Below, piece by piece: positions 13,282 through 24,672 of a stretch of 64,000 bases of DNA. The notes under the pieces are model-generated. The model was given only the letters and a program-made list of their open reading frames with translations, did not search any database and was not told where the DNA came from. Source of the DNA: Scolanthus callimorphus (Eukaryota; Cnidaria; Anthozoa; Actiniaria; Edwardsiidae); assembly GCA_033964015.1 (NCBI GenBank), contig CM066917.1:32315951-32379950 (forward strand), given 5' to 3'. Each line of letters begins with the position of its first letter. Position 1 is the stretch's first letter. A program made the position numbers and the translations under genes.

Positions 13282-16200
13282 ATGGCGGACGTGACGCTCG
13301 TGTATTCAGCAACAAAAACTTCATCCGATCCAAAAGAGAGAGGCTGTCTCATTATCGGGGACGTCAAAAATCTAGCACAAGTGAACTTTGAACACTTTTC
13401 AGAGAAATTACAACCAAGAGTAGAGAGTCCGGTAAGATGGATGGCTGTTCCGCACTCCAAACTAACTAGTCTGCAGTGATCCCTGACCTTAGAATCGAAA
13501 AACGTCTCACAATATTGTTCCAAATCGTTGTTTAATTCATACATATTCATTTTAAGTAGAAATCACCAGGTATTAGATGATAAGATTGCATTTTGTGTGG
13601 TACATCAAAGGAGATGGCTCGGGGTACTCCAGCTTTAGGTTGCCGGGGAGGTCTAGCCAGCGCCATTTCTGTACAAAAAGAAAATTATAGACTGTAGACC
13701 ATTTCTGTACAAATGACCATGGATGGTGAGAGTTGAAACACAGAGAAAGTGAAAGTGACCCACCTTCCAGGAAAAACAGCATATATTATAAATGGCATGC
13801 CACTCGCCATTTCATGGGTTTTCAGGGGGACTGAATTGGATTAAAGTGCTAGAGTGTAATGCACCAGTCAATTGACAGCCCCGCACCCCCCCATTCGCGC
13901 ATTAGCGGGGTACTAGCGGGGCTTTCGTACAGAATTCACACTACATTACTGCCCCGTTGGTCGGGAGATGCGCTTTCTTTCACGGCTTCCACACAGTACA
14001 TCGAGCGGGGAGTCACTCTCTTCCCCGGCCACACAACACAACAGAAACCAGCCCGCTTTCCGGGCTGCTTCACCTACATCACCTCCATATGAACACCCCT
14101 TTACTTCACAAAAGACACGACAAATACAGATTTTTGTTACTTGAATTACACGTATTAAATTTTAATCTACACTAGCGAAAGTACATGCAAGTAGAAAAAT
14201 ATGGTTTTATTACGCTTTGGGATCGGCTGTGGCTTCATTGAAAACTGGGCACCATTGATATGACTCTTTTCAGTGAGTAAAAATCCTTTGTGTTATCTTC
14301 TAAATTCATTGGACAAGGAGCGCATTCACTCTTAATTATTACCCTGGGGACGGTGCATTCACCTCTCAGATTGTCCCCGCAAACCGAGGCGCTCACTGCC
14401 TTTCATTGCCAAAAAGTGAATGCCCCGCTAATGCGCGAATGGGGGGTGCGGGGCTGTCAATTGACTGGTGCATAACATTCTCCCTGGTCAGAATCCCAAG
14501 GGATGATATTCAAGTTCTCATGGAAAAATCAGCAGCATTTCACAGAAACCATGAAATAACCAGTAAACATTCTTTATTTTACTAGGGTGAGCATATCACT
14601 AATGGAGACATGTCAAACACATGGCCCTTATCACTGAGTGTTTTGTCCGTCTGTCTGTCTATCTGTCTATCATTAGTGCTAAGCCCTGCACTATAGTTAT
14701 ACCCAGGTCACCCCTGTATTTCTTACGCTTTTGAAAACTTTGAGGCAAGTGAAGTAGGGGGAAGTGCTCTGAACCATCTTTAAGGTTACTGAGAACCTTC
14801 GCGCACCTCCTCGGGAAAAAAATCATACAACTCCTTAGTTTAACCAAAACATGTCAACCTATATATCGTTGGAAAGCATATAAAATGGACTAGCAGACTG
14901 TGACAAAAAGAAATAACTTTTTGATAAACAGAATTTTTTTGAAGGTTTTATTAAAAATGTGGGTGTGACACTTTCAAGAGCTATCGCTGCCGAACTGCTT
15001 AGCCTTGACTCCCAAGTAAAACATTGTTTTAATCCTTAAAGGTGTTTCTCAAAAACGGTGTCTGCGTTTTTTAAAATTTTGCGTTGTTCAAAAGTTATTG
15101 GACTTTTAAATTTCCAAGGTCAAATTTTATAGAATTTTCACGCTCTAAAAATTTAAAAAATCATAACTTTTGAAGTAAACAATTTTTTAAAATGCAGACA
15201 CGGTTTTTGAGAAACACCTTTAAGGATTAGAACGCTGTGTTTCTTGGGAGTCAAGGTCAAGCAGTTCGACGGCGATAGCTCTTGAAAATGTCACACTCAA
15301 ATTTTTTATAAAAGCTTTAAAAAAATTCTGTTAATAAAAAGTTACTTCTTTTTGCCATAGCCTGCTAGTCCATTCTATAAGCTTTCCAGCGATATATAGG
15401 TTGACATGTTTTGGTTAAACTAAGGACGAGTATGATTTTTTTTCCGAGTACGTGCGCGAAGGTTCTCAGTAACCTTAAGGTAATTCCCCTGAAATAAAAC
15501 TTGTCGTAGAATTTTTTTTCTTAATTTGTCTATTTACTATTTAGTATATGAGAATGGAAATATGAAATAAAAAGAGGGGGTGCCCATGCTCGTTTAGAAA
15601 CTGCGATGGCGCAAACATACCCCATTTTTAGTGCCTGAGGGCTATTTTGTGAAGGAATACGTGAAACAAGAAAATTGTAATAAAACGCTGACTACTGAAG
15701 CAATCCAGTTCGCTTGCAAGTTTGAACAGAAATGTTGGATGCTTCACTACCTAGGACGAACATTGGAATGTTTAATTTTCTATGTGTGTTGACGCTACTC
15801 TTGAAAATGTGCAAAAATGTGCGCACCGCTCGTGATAATTTGAGAGTCTTTGGTGTCTCATTTTGGGGCTTTTTATGACGATAGCTCAAAAACTTGTCGT
15901 AGAAATTTCTTTAAATTTTTTTTATAACAGGGGAATGAAAGTCTTATCAATATGGTAAAATAAAAAATGGGGGTGCCCAATCTTGTTTTCGCGCAATATC
16001 CCAAAAAGTGACTTTTTCTTGGTGTTTCTCGCTCAAATGGGGATATTTAGCTTGCGCGCGTGCTCGATTGCATCATTTTCGAATGAATTGATCGCGCGTC
16101 CATGCGCAGAACAGCGTGCGCCGTGCAAAACAGGGGAATAACCTTAACTAAAGGCTCCATCTGTTTCAACAGACCTTTAATCTTGTGCTCAAGTCCTTGG

Positions 16201-19200
16201 CACCATCAGAGAACTGCCCTGTTTGGCTAAACCAGGTTGTTGCAAGTGCATTGCCATCTAATGCTAGCCGCCACAACTGTCCATACCTACCACATGCCCT
16301 GACTAGCCAGCTTGCTGCTAATCTGCCTTTTGGAAATACCTGTGTTGTGGTGAGTGTTAAAAGTACATAGCATTATGTTTCAAATAAAGGAAATATTACC
16401 TGTAAGGAATTTCCAAAGCTTTGATAAGGTGTATAGTGTGCAAACAGTGATATATATTAAAATGCTTATGTTCCCTTACCTGTAAAGGAGAATTCTGTAT
16501 ATTGTCTGCAAAATTTCTATTTTAGAAAAGGTATGATTCTTGAGCAATAAATGGTAATTATTGACAAGGGAACAATACACTGTGTGTTATATTATTTTTG
16601 GACTTTCTTGAAATCATAAACAATGTGTCTATAGGAGTCTTCTCTGAATTAATATAGAGGCAGCATACTGTTCACTGACACCAGATACTTTTAATAGTTT
16701 ATCACTACATATGTTTCAAACACTCTAGGTTGTATGTGAGAAAAATGCAGTCTTTGCATCAGCCTGTGCAATCGCCAGGTGCTTCTCCCTGTTTTCTTTG
16801 AAAACAAAGAAGTCAAAAGCACAGAGAACAGTGACAGTTGAGTTTGTGGTTGTTGGCAAGGATGCCACACCCATTACAACCCAAGATGCCGAATGTATGA
16901 CTGCTGCTGCCGAGAGTATCAGGCTAACAGCAAGGATTGTTGATACACCATGTAATGATATGAACACAGACCATTTTCTAGAGGTGAGATGTGACGCTTT
17001 CTCTTACAGTACCGGGTAAGTCATATAAAGCCACTCTTATGAGCTCCCTCACTCCCTTCCCCTGGGACCTCTGGCTTACCAGTCTGGTAAGAGAATATTT
17101 AGCAATTATTCCTTGAGCCGGAATGGGCTCTGAGTCAATAGCTATTGACTTGAAGGCCATGAGGGCAAGAGGAATTTTGTCAAATCACACTTGTAGGTCA
17201 TTTTGTATAACCAAAACGTTTTCTGGTCATTTGACATTTTCTGGCTTTTATAGCTACTAGTAGGCTATAACTTATATCCTACTGTAGTAGCTCAACCAAT
17301 CAGAACACAGCATTGACAATAGACTGCTAATGTGATTTAACTAAATGATAAACAGCTAAAAATAATGAAATGTGTAACAAGATACAATTGGTGTGCTATT
17401 TTAGTCTTTCTAAAGTCACAGCTCTATATTTATGGATTTTTGCCACACAATTAAATCCATGAAAGCTAGCTTTACATGCCTTGAGGATGGCAGTGGTTCT
17501 TTGCTTTGATCAAGCAATGTCATAACCCTGGGCATGATGCTCCTGCTGTGGAACAACTTGATTGTTTCACATTCCCCTTTTCTGTCCCTTTTGTAGGAGA
17601 TCAAGGCAGTTGGCAAGGAGCTTGGGATTACGCCCATCATCATTTGTGGAGAAGAGCTTAGGAGAAGGGTTTTGGAGGTTCAGTATTTTGCTCACAAAAT
17701 CTTCCTGCAGAGTATTAATTTGTGAAAGAAGAGGATTGCAATTCCTTAGGAGAGTGTAATCAAGTATCAAACTTTTGGGCTTGCTTCAACATCGGTACAC
17801 ACACAAAAAAAATATGACAGGACATTTTAAGCTACCATACCAAAATGTGAAGGAAAATCCCTGGAAATCTAGGTCCAGTTTTGTTGGCATCAAGTCTAGA
17901 AATTTGCAATATTTATTGATAAGCATAATTCTCTTGCCCTCATTTTTCAGCTGCAGTGCAAGCTGGACAGTACATGTGCTACTGTATGCATAGCGAATAA
18001 CATCATGTAAATTCCTTCCCTTGCATCATACTGTAGGTATCTATGGTGTTGGCAAAGCTGCAGCTAACCCCCCTGCCTTAGCAATATTGAGCCACACCCC
18101 AGAGGGGGCTACAAGGACCATAGCATGGTGTGGAAAGGGAATAGTGTATGACACTGGAGGCTTAGCATCAAACCTAAGGTACAGCAGGAGAACATTTGAC
18201 TTTCTAATAACTTCCAATTTTAGCAAACTTTGACCTCCTGACTTTTTAATGGAAATTGGTCCTGCTCAACAGGGGACAGGGCTCACAATTGTGCCCAACA
18301 AGGATATAAATGCACCTATGGGCTACTGGTAATTATACATACATAAATTATGCCAGTTAGAGGTGTCTCTGAATGGAGATGTGACGCAAGGGCCCAAGAA
18401 ATAATTTAGGGTCTATCTCTTTGACTGTCCTAATGATATGAATTTTTTTCAAGTAGACTGCAATGCCCGGGATGAAACGTGACTGTGGTGGTGCGGCTGG
18501 TGTGTTGGGGGCTTCAGGGCAACCATCAAACAGGTAATATTATAACCTGTCCAACAGGTTAGCCATTATGTATAAGGGGTTTGGTATTTGTGACAGTGAC
18601 TGGTATGATAAGGTACCTTTCTTCAGGGCTTCCAAGAAAATCTCCATGCCGTGTTTTGCCTCGCGGAGAATGCAGTAGGGCCCTTAGCAACCAGACCTGA
18701 TGATATCCATACCCTTTACTCAGGAAAGTAAGTGTTTGAATAATTTGTATACACTTTTAAACTGGCACATATCCATGCTATAGGTTCAAATGCACTTACA
18801 GTTGTCAGAGAGCTGCCCTCTAAGATATAGACAGCACTGTATGTAGCAGAATCTTCTGCAGTGGCTAACCTGTAGCAACTACTAAGTTTTGATTTTTATA
18901 TTTCTTTTAGAACTGTGGAGATCAATAATCCTGATGCTGAAGGAAGACTTGTTCTTGGAGATGGGGTAAGTTTTCCTTCATATAAAAAACCTCATTCCAG
19001 GGGGAGCTTGTAACTGGTATGGGCCATGCATGTGGGTGACCATGTGCATCTTGACATCCACTTTTTGGAAAACATTGTTTTTAGATGGCTGCAAAACTTA
19101 ATGTTTGATAAGGAACAGTGGCCTAAAAATATTTTATGTCTGAATTTCACATACCAGGGCTTGAAATTAAGAAATAATCAAAGTCATAATTTTACACCTT

Positions 19201-22200
19201 GTACCAACATTAAGGTGTAATTCATCAAAAATCTAGGCGTAAATCCACTAGGAGAACACTGTAGAAACTGAAAACACAGTCACCATTTTACGCCTAAGTC
19301 AAAAAAGTTAGGCGTAAAAGGAAAATTTTTAGGTGTATTTACACCTGTGTCGGGCGCATTTTCAAGCCCTGCATACAAGTTTAAATTCTACGAATTCCTC
19401 AGGTATCATATGCTAGAAGAGACCTGAAGGCAGATGTCGTCTTAGATATGGCTACCCTCACTGGTGCCCAGGGCATTTCAACTGGACGTTACCACGGTGG
19501 GCTGGTGACTAACAGTGGAGACTGGGAACCAGTCTGCGTGGAAGCAGGACAAAGCAGTGGTGATCTGCTGGTAAGCAGAACTTATGTGCCATTAAATTCT
19601 CAATTTCACCACTTTCCTTTGAAAATCATTTACTGACCTCTTAAAGACTGAGTTGTCTCTTTTTTGGTTTTCAGCACCCACTTCCTTATTGCCCAGAGCT
19701 TCATTTCTGTGAATTTTCAAGTGTGGTTGCAGATATGAAAAATTCAGTCAAGGTAACACGTTATCGTGTAGGAATCAAACTTGGTTTACACCAGAATCAC
19801 TAGGGGTGCTGACCATTGTTCGCGGGGAAAAAAAACCGGCAATTCCGGTTGTTAAGCCAATGGTACAGTCAATTTTTCAGTAATACAAGCTTTGAGGCCA
19901 AGGTTGTCCCGAGGTCGGATTTCATCCAAAGGGGATGTTTTTTAGCACAAGCCCCTGATCAAACCTGGGGCATAGTTTGGAGAATAGTCTACACGCGTTT
20001 TCAAGCACACTAGCAAATGAAAACACCCTCACATTATAGTAATTCTTCTGGTGTAGATTTGTGACGACAACTGCAGTAATGTAGTAATCACAAGGAATTT
20101 CTACAGAAGCTCATCGGTGGGAAAAGCTGAATTTCTTAAGGCACACACATGGGAAGTGTTCCGAATTCACATGGATAGCCATGGGAAATCAGAATACTTC
20201 CCATTCTTCTGCCAAGGGAAATTCGCTTTCCCATGGATGGGTTTCTGCAGAAATTCCCTGTGACCACAGAGCACAATGCTTGTACGTGCCAATTTTATTG
20301 AAACCATGTTCTTGTAACTAGAATGCGATGTTGCTATGGGAGGCGATTTTGTTATGTATTCCTTGTTTCAACGATCCAAGTTGCATTTCAGACTAAATAG
20401 CTTTAGTCAAATCACACTAGTGGTCTATTATCAATGCTGCGTTCTGATTGGTTGAGCTACTAGTAGGCTATAAGTTATAGCCTACTAGTAGTGAAAAGTG
20501 TCGGATTTGAAAGCCAGAAAATGGCAAATGACCAGAACAAAAACACTTTTTTGGCGATACAAATTGACCTGCTAGTGTGATTTGACTAAAACAATTATTC
20601 CTCTCGCCCTCATGGCCTCTTTAGAGTCCACTCGGGCTCGAGGAATAATTGTTAAATATCTCTCCTACTCGGTAGCTCAAGGCCCCATTTGGAACTTTAT
20701 TATTCCTTGTTTCATATGTTTACAACTGGACCCTTCTCTGTTTGCAGAATCGCGACAACGCCCAAAGTTCATGTGCAGGTCTTTTTATTGGTAAGGACCA
20801 TAAACTAGCCGACGGTGCGTTTTTGTCATCAGTGCTATATAAAGCGCGCGCCTTATGGTTTATAAAATCCAATTAAGAATAGCCTTGTTGTATTTTCTCA
20901 CAGGAAGCCATCTTGGATTTGACTACCCTGGAGCATGGATTCATATTGACATGGCTTCACCTGTCCACTCGGTAAATGTTTTTCAATAACTGTTCATAAC
21001 ATAGCACATTAATAACATAGCAAGCTGTTTCTGTGAGCCCGCGTTTCTTGCCTCACGTCAACATGGGAACGCGGGCTCACGGAAACGGCTAGAGATCTAG
21101 CCTACCTAAAGCAGGGGAAATACGGGACACAAAATCTCTCAACTTGTCGCGCAACATTGTTGCGTTGCCAGTCTAATGTTTGTTGCTCGTTTTTCATCAT
21201 ATTCACAACACTTGTTGCGCAACATTTATTTCTACTGAATAATCAACTTGAATTGTAGGGCAAAATGTTGCGCGACAAGTTGTGTGATTGATGAAAAACG
21301 AGCAACAAAGCCAGAATTTGTGGCTCGAGACCCGCGCTCTACAAGTTTTACAACTTGCAACAAATGTTTTTGTTGCGCGACAAGTTGTGGCGTGAGATGA
21401 AAAACGCGCAACATCGATCATCAACTTGCAACGCAACGCGTGGACCTAACTTATTGTGTGTTTGGCACAGGGTGAGCGTGCCACCGATATGGCGTAGCCC
21501 TTCTGATGACCTTATTTGGACAGTACTCGTCAAGCCCCTTTTGCATGGCGTGGCTCCCAAGATACCAGCTAAGACATGTTAATATCAGTGATAACGTCAC
21601 TCATTAGATTAACGTAGATAGTTTAATGCGATTGGTTGACGTAGATCAACAAAAATAGACAACAAAAACAACAAAAATAGACAATTCGGAAATTTGGGAC
21701 AACCTTTTGAGCTTACCCCAGAACCTGGGATTTTCGAAACTTTCGGGAAATCGCTTTCCATTTGACATCATTCCCGGTTATTTCCCCGAAAAGACGCTTT
21801 CCATTTGATTTCCAACCGGGATTACCGAATTTTTCTGGTAAATGGAAAGCATCCCAGCCTATTTCGATTCCCAGTGGCGACATTCACGTGATTTTCGGTT
21901 TGAACCTTTCCATTTGACCACAGGAATTCCCGGACCAGAATTTTTTGTCAAATGGAAAGCGCCCCAGACAGTCACCCAGGTTTATAGGCATATTTTGCCT
22001 ATAACCATGTTCAGCAAATTTTCTGTAGAAACTGAAAAAAAAGTAAACTTTTACTTGCATCCTCTTCCTTTTAATAATCTAGTCACATAGCTTCACCTTT
22101 TTAGTAGGCTCCACAAGTTGGCGAAAGTCTATTAGTCGGCTAGATCAAAATATTGGACAAGCACAATCCCCTCTTAATATATGGTGTTTCTAGAGAATCA

Positions 22201-22857
22201 AAATGAAATATTCTACAAATTAATTGTTGTTGTTTAAAACATCGTTGAAATCTAAATCCAACTGTGAACGATACCATGCAGGCGAATGGTTGTGTTGCCG
22301 CTATAATATGATGATGTCATCACCATTCATGACGTCACACTGGCACGATGACGTCATCAGCACGGTGACGTCACTTTGGCTTTCACCACACGCGTGGCGT
22401 CCATGTCACACAAGATCTCAAATAGCCCGCGCGGTTTGGACACTGAAAGATAATGTTTGCACCGGTTAGCCTGTGTTACTAAGAACGAGAAAAATAATAC
22501 CTAGAGAAATAAACGTTTTCCAGTCGAACAATCTGACGAAATATTTCAAACCGACAATGAGGACTGGACAGGATTCAAGTCGCGTGTTTTTGACGACCGG
22601 GACCACAAAGCTCGTGTTTTGATCAAAATTCTATGATCCCTGTTTTATTAAGGTTTTTTTTATCCATGTTATATTTAAATGCGTTAATTGGCATTTTTAC
22701 GAAAATTCGATTATTCCACAGCTCTCTAGCTCATTTGTCCAAAGAGCTCTTGAACGGGATTGACTACAGTATCCAGGAAACAGAGACCGACGGACCGGAT
22801 AAAACTGGTATGGACTTGTATGGCTTTCAAATCCTCGAAATCCTTATATTCCCATAA
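13282..22857 (+). CDS. NPEPL1: probable aminopeptidase NPEPL1 (M17 family)
   Basis: Fourteen exons: 13282-13431, 16173-16349, 16729-16983, 17597-17677, 18037-18178, 18457-18533, 18627-18727, 18911-18965, 19403-19570, 19675-19752, 20748-20790, 20904-20971, 21471-21522, 22722-22857. After restoring four single deletions the frame gives about 528 residues, close to the vertebrate protein (about 523). Landmarks are VDTPCNDMNTD, IYGVGKAA, GKGIVYDTGG, MPGMKRDCGGAAG, NPDAEGRLVL (metal and active-site block) and DMATLTGAQG, all typical of M17 leucyl aminopeptidases. The start ATGGCGGAC fits the family N-terminus. Frame breaks are in exons 4 (about 17667), 5 (18163), 6 (18522) and 13 (21485). Exon 14 (HLSKELLNGIDYSIQETE) is placed by phase and by its weak likeness to the acidic vertebrate C-terminus, so it is the least certain; without it translation would end at 21607. 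Confidence 0.93.
13860..14472. mobile_element. 613-bp MITE with long terminal inverted repeats, TAA duplication
   Basis: Terminal inverted repeats of about 50 bases begin TGCACCAGTCAATTGACAGC and end with the complement. TAA flanks both sides (13857-13859 and 14473-14475). A three-base TWA target duplication points to the PIF/Harbinger superfamily (inference). No transposase frame is inside, so it is non-autonomous. It sits in NPEPL1 intron 1. Confidence 0.85.
14784..15474. mobile_element. 691-bp foldback MITE flanked by TTAA
   Basis: Two arms of about 330 bases are inverted copies (left end GGTTACTGAGAACCTTCGCG, right end its complement) around a short centre near 15120. TTAA stands directly outside both ends (14780-14783, 15475-15478), the target site used by piggyBac-type elements. 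No coding sequence. Lies in NPEPL1 intron 1; the rest of that intron (15480-16172) shows nothing I recognise. Confidence 0.85.
17036..17345 (-). repeat. dispersed repeat family C, copy 1
   Basis: Contains CAATTATTCCT, CTACTAGTAGGCTATAACTTA and CAATCAGAACACAGCATTGA blocks that recur in the opposite order and strand at about 20395-20690. Both copies are in NPEPL1 introns. It looks like a short non-autonomous transposon with a modular palindromic structure. No reading frame. Confidence 0.7.
19156..19372. mobile_element. about 216-bp MITE
   Basis: The ends CAGGGCTTGAAATT and ATTTTCAAGCCCTG are inverted repeats. Inside, TTAGGCGTAAA-like and TTTACGCCTAA-like words face each other. In NPEPL1 intron 8. 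Non-coding. Confidence 0.7.
20395..20690 (+). repeat. dispersed repeat family C, copy 2
   Basis: The inverted counterpart of the repeat at about 17036-17345, sharing AATCACACTAGTGG, CTACTAGTAGGCTATAAGTT and GAGGAATAATTGTTAAATAT words. Lies in NPEPL1 intron 10, just ahead of the exon at 20748. Confidence 0.7.
21135..21440. repeat. complex inverted repeat of an ACTTGTTGCGCAACA word
   Basis: The words ACTTGTCGCGCAACA, ACTTGTTGCGCAACA and GTTGCGCGACAAGTTGT recur five or six times in both orientations, with GAAAAACGAGCAACA and its complement between them. It is probably a short palindromic transposon or a decayed cluster of them, in NPEPL1 intron 12. Downstream, 21720-21970 repeats the word CTTTCCATTTGA several times. 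Confidence 0.6.
22330..22373. promoter_or_regulatory. cluster of three perfect CRE palindromes
   Basis: TGACGTCA occurs exactly at 22330-22337, 22349-22356 and 22366-22373, with a near match (TGATGTCA) at about 22312. TGACGTCA is the consensus for CREB/ATF bZIP proteins. The cluster is in the last NPEPL1 intron, about 2.3 kb beyond the start codon of the CH-domain gene on the other strand. Regulatory function is inferred from site density alone. Confidence 0.4.
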
Positions 22858-22905
22858 ATATAATCTCGTCGAATTTTTGACCGCTCAAAAAATTATTCAA
22901 GAAGA

Positions 22906-22999
22906 TGTGTCGTTTTTGTCTATGCCTACCCGTGCGTGACGCGGGTTACCTGTGTCGTTTCTGTCTATGCCTACCCGTGCGTGACGCGGGTTTCCTGTG
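22906..22999. repeat. 45-bp direct duplication
   Basis: Two adjacent copies of TGTGTCGTTTTTGTCTATGC plus CTACCCGTGCGTGACGCGGG, with a start of a third, between the NPEPL1 stop and the last exon of the CH gene. The cysteine-rich frame across it has no independent support as protein. Confidence 0.8.
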
Positions 23000-23041
23000 T
23001 CGCTGTTCCAGGCTCTTTTGGGCCAAAACAAAGATGGCGGC

Positions 23042-24672
23042 CTACACGAACAGCTTTTCAGTCTTCAAATCTGCAAGTTTTGACGAACCTTTCGGCAATT
23101 TAGAGTAAGAAATAAACTAGGAAAACTTCTGGAATCTCAATATGGTAAGTAGAAACTTCCATATATACTCAGCCTGGATTTTTTTTTTCAAATCCAGGTG
23201 AGTTTTCTCTGGTAGGCACACGTTAGTAATTTTTGAAAACGACACATTTCAACGTGAATATCTTGATTTGATATATGCGATGGTATCGTGTACCTGGCTT
23301 CTTGTCCTTGAGATTCCTGTACACACACGACACATACGTCATCACGGAGATCTCATCCGGGTCTTCATCATTTACCACGTCACTAGGGTCCAGGAGCCTC
23401 GGAATCCGAAATACTGCTCCGCCACGCGGAAGGCCTGAAACAAATTGTTATTGGTTTATAGCGTCCTTCGAGTAAATTTGTTTTGTTTTGTTTATTTTGT
23501 GGTGTGTTTATTGTTCTTTTTGTGTGTGAGTTTTTGGGTGTTTATGTTTTATGTTTGCCTCGCTGGACTTGTTAATTTGTATGTTTTTGTTTGTTTATTT
23601 TTATATTTGCCTCGCTGGTCTTGTAAATTTGTATGTTTTTTGTTTGTTTATTTTATATTTGCCTCGCTGTACATATTAATTTGTATGTTTTTGTTTGTTT
23701 GCTTATTACTATATTTGTATGTTTTTGTTTGTTTGCTTAATCAACTCTCATCTAAATCTAAATAAGGAATCGACCATGACAGCTCGTGAAGATAGTGGGT
23801 TGATAAAGCTCATTGATGTAGTGTGCTCTCGCGGGACAGACGGTGTTTTCCCGGCAACTAAAACCCCGCTAAAACCGTGCCTGGAGATAGGGGTGGCGAA
23901 TGGTCGTTCGGACAATGAAAAATCGCGGAAATTCTTATGGATTCTAGAATCTCGGTTTCTTAGAGAGCATCCTTGCAATCTCGACTCGAGATGATTAGAA
24001 ATGATTTCTAACAAACAAATTAACGCAAATTAAAGAGAATGTACGAGAATCTTTGTTCGTATCGATCTCGAATATGCCGCATCGAGCATGGAGTGTAGAC
24101 ACAACACGGCATGGCCTTGGCAGTACCCGGAAATAACACGAGAAATATGTGCATCTTCGAAGTTCAACTACACGTATTTACAATTTCTCCAACTTACGCA
24201 AGTGTTTGTATTCGCACCAGATGCTGTGCTTACTCACCAATTCGTTGTTTTCCATGGTTGATCTTTAGATAGGCTTGAAAAATCACTAACAATACAACAA
24301 ACATCAACAATGAATATCTTCACGTTTGCAATTTTTTAAGCTGCACGTCTGCCAAGGCTGGCAGTTATGGAATACGATAATAAAATGCGCCACTGTTCCT
24401 TGTCGATTTCGCCAAGTTGTTTTCCCTCTCCAGTCGCAAAAACTATTCAGTATTCAAAAACGCCGTTTCACGATTTACTTACATCAAGTCAGGTCTAAAG
24501 CGATGCAGCAAAGCACACATTGCCAACCCATCACGCCATGCTACTGTCATGTTACATATATTGACGTTTTTGTATCCAAAAGTGTGTCGTCGGCACCATT
24601 CAAGCAAAGCGTCTTTTCCTCTCAGTTTCGACGAACGCCCGCTATTTTGTTTCTACAACCTGTTGAATCCAT
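23042..24672 (-). CDS. small calponin-homology-domain protein, MICAL-L-like
   Basis: Four minus-strand exons: 24672-24483 (ATG at 24672), 24285-24238, 23434-23294, 23070-23042 (stop TAG). With three single-base deletions restored (about 24625 AAA run, 24247 A run, 23402 GGAATT) the phases close and give about 136 residues. The core is one CH domain: [68 protein letters not shown] and [10 protein letters not shown]. This fits the single CH domain of MICAL-like and EHBP1-type proteins, best MICAL-L. The usual LIM domain and C-terminal coiled coil are not seen. The final exon is small (DLKTEKLFV) and rests on an AG acceptor plus a phase match only, so the gene may be longer or a partial copy. 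Role inferred: actin or Rab-linked membrane scaffold. Confidence 0.7.

Noticed and set aside
23034..23104. ATGGCGGCC start followed by a GTAAGA donor on the plus strand
   Set aside because: Kozak-like and tempting as a first exon, but no downstream plus-strand exon was found and it overlaps the last exon of the CH gene.
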